Both the position numbers and the translations under genes were made by a program. From Candidatus Gallibacteroides avistercoris (GTDB taxonomy: Bacteria; Bacteroidota; Bacteroidia; Bacteroidales; CHK158-818), in NCBI GenBank assembly GCA_018714665.1, contig DVNA01000138.1, positions 1-6,442 of the forward strand: a DNA stretch of 6,442 nucleotides, read 5' to 3'. A model generated the notes under the pieces. It was given only the letters and a program-made list of their open reading frames with translations. It ran no database searches and had not been told where the DNA came from. This document shows positions 6,250 to 6,442 of the stretch, one piece after another (position 1 is the stretch's first letter; every line of letters starts with the position of its first letter).

Positions 6250-6304
6250 CATAATAAAATAAGAGACCTTTCCCTTAACGGGAAAGGTCTCTTATTTTAT
6301 TATG
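6250..6304. terminator. Bidirectional terminator between convergent antiporter and pyrophosphatase genes
   Basis: Bases 6250-6274 and 6280-6304 are perfect reverse complements: 25 pairs around a five-base TTAAC loop. The GC-rich core (AGAGACCTTTCCC) lies by the loop, and the outer arms are AT-rich (ATAATAAAATA), supplying a T-rich tail on each strand. It lies 58 bases after the antiporter stop and 16 bases beyond the pyrophosphatase stop, so it can end both transcripts. Confidence 0.9.
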
Positions 6305-6320
6305 CCCAAACAAAAATATC

Positions 6321-6442
6321 CTATCCGAACAAGCTCCATGCAACGGTCAACCCAGCCATTACGATGGATACCATACTCATCAACTTGATCAGGATATTCA
6401 AACTGGGCCCGGAAGTATCTTTAAACGGGTCTCCAACGGTAT
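6321..6442 (-). CDS. hppA: Membrane-bound ion-translocating pyrophosphatase, C-terminal end (partial)
   Basis: The last 39 residues of a gene entering from the right edge are visible, ending at TAG (6323-6321). They read GDPFKDTSGPSLNILIKL followed by a hydrophobic helix MSMVSIVMAGLTVAWSLFG. The GDPFKDTSGP(S/A)LNILIKL stretch is the conserved C-terminal signature of membrane pyrophosphatases, which split cytoplasmic pyrophosphate and pump H+ or Na+ across the inner membrane. The end of the final transmembrane helix sits at the C-terminus, as usual. The residues that decide K+ dependence and Na+ versus H+ pumping lie outside the window. It converges on the antiporter gene, sharing the terminator at 6250-6304. 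Confidence 0.9.
   Translation of the reverse strand, partial: TVGDPFKDTSGPSLNILIKLMSMVSIVMAGLTVAWSLFG

Overview
This window is a stretch of ordinary chromosome from a member of the Bacteroidetes, most likely the order Bacteroidales; the genus cannot be fixed from the sequence alone. The evidence is a fused lpxC-fabZ gene of the Bacteroidetes type, a tRNA promoter with the TAnnTTTG -7 box of that phylum, AT-rich intergenic DNA with few Shine-Dalgarno sites, and a membrane pyrophosphatase gene at the right edge.

Layout. Bases 1-58 hold the tail and intrinsic terminator of a plus-strand transcript whose gene lies outside the window. Bases 59-302 are a gene-free convergent gap with a perfect 16-bp hairpin (137-173) and a likely galE terminator (240-271). 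galE (UDP-hexose 4-epimerase) runs leftward from 1343 to 303. Behind it, on the same strand, are a tRNA-Thr(CGT) terminator (1370-1409), the tRNA gene (1428-1500) and its promoter (1519-1549). Bases 1550-1903 form an AT-rich divergent spacer. Rightward from 1904 comes the lipid A operon lpxD, lpxC/fabZ, lpxA (1904-5158), closed by a terminator at 5176-5208. Then follows a CaCA-family Na+/Ca2+ antiporter gene (5227-6191) broken by a one-base deletion and a Trp-to-TGA stop. A 25-bp perfect hairpin (6250-6304) separates it from the convergent 3' end of a membrane-bound pyrophosphatase gene (6321-6442, running off the right edge).

How the genes work together. LpxA, LpxC and LpxD are the first three enzymes of lipid A synthesis: UDP-GlcNAc acylation, deacetylation and second acylation. 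FabZ, fused to LpxC, makes trans-2-enoyl-ACP from the same 3-hydroxyacyl-ACP pool that LpxA and LpxD use, so the fused gene sits at the branch between phospholipid and lipid A synthesis. galE could supply UDP-galactose, and perhaps UDP-GalNAc, for surface glycans. The antiporter and pyrophosphatase are ion-transport genes with no visible link to lipid A.

I found no new multi-gene system. The points most worth a second look are the doubly broken antiporter, valine at the substrate gatekeeper position of GalE, galE starting 26 bases beyond a tRNA terminator, and two A-C mismatches in the tRNA.
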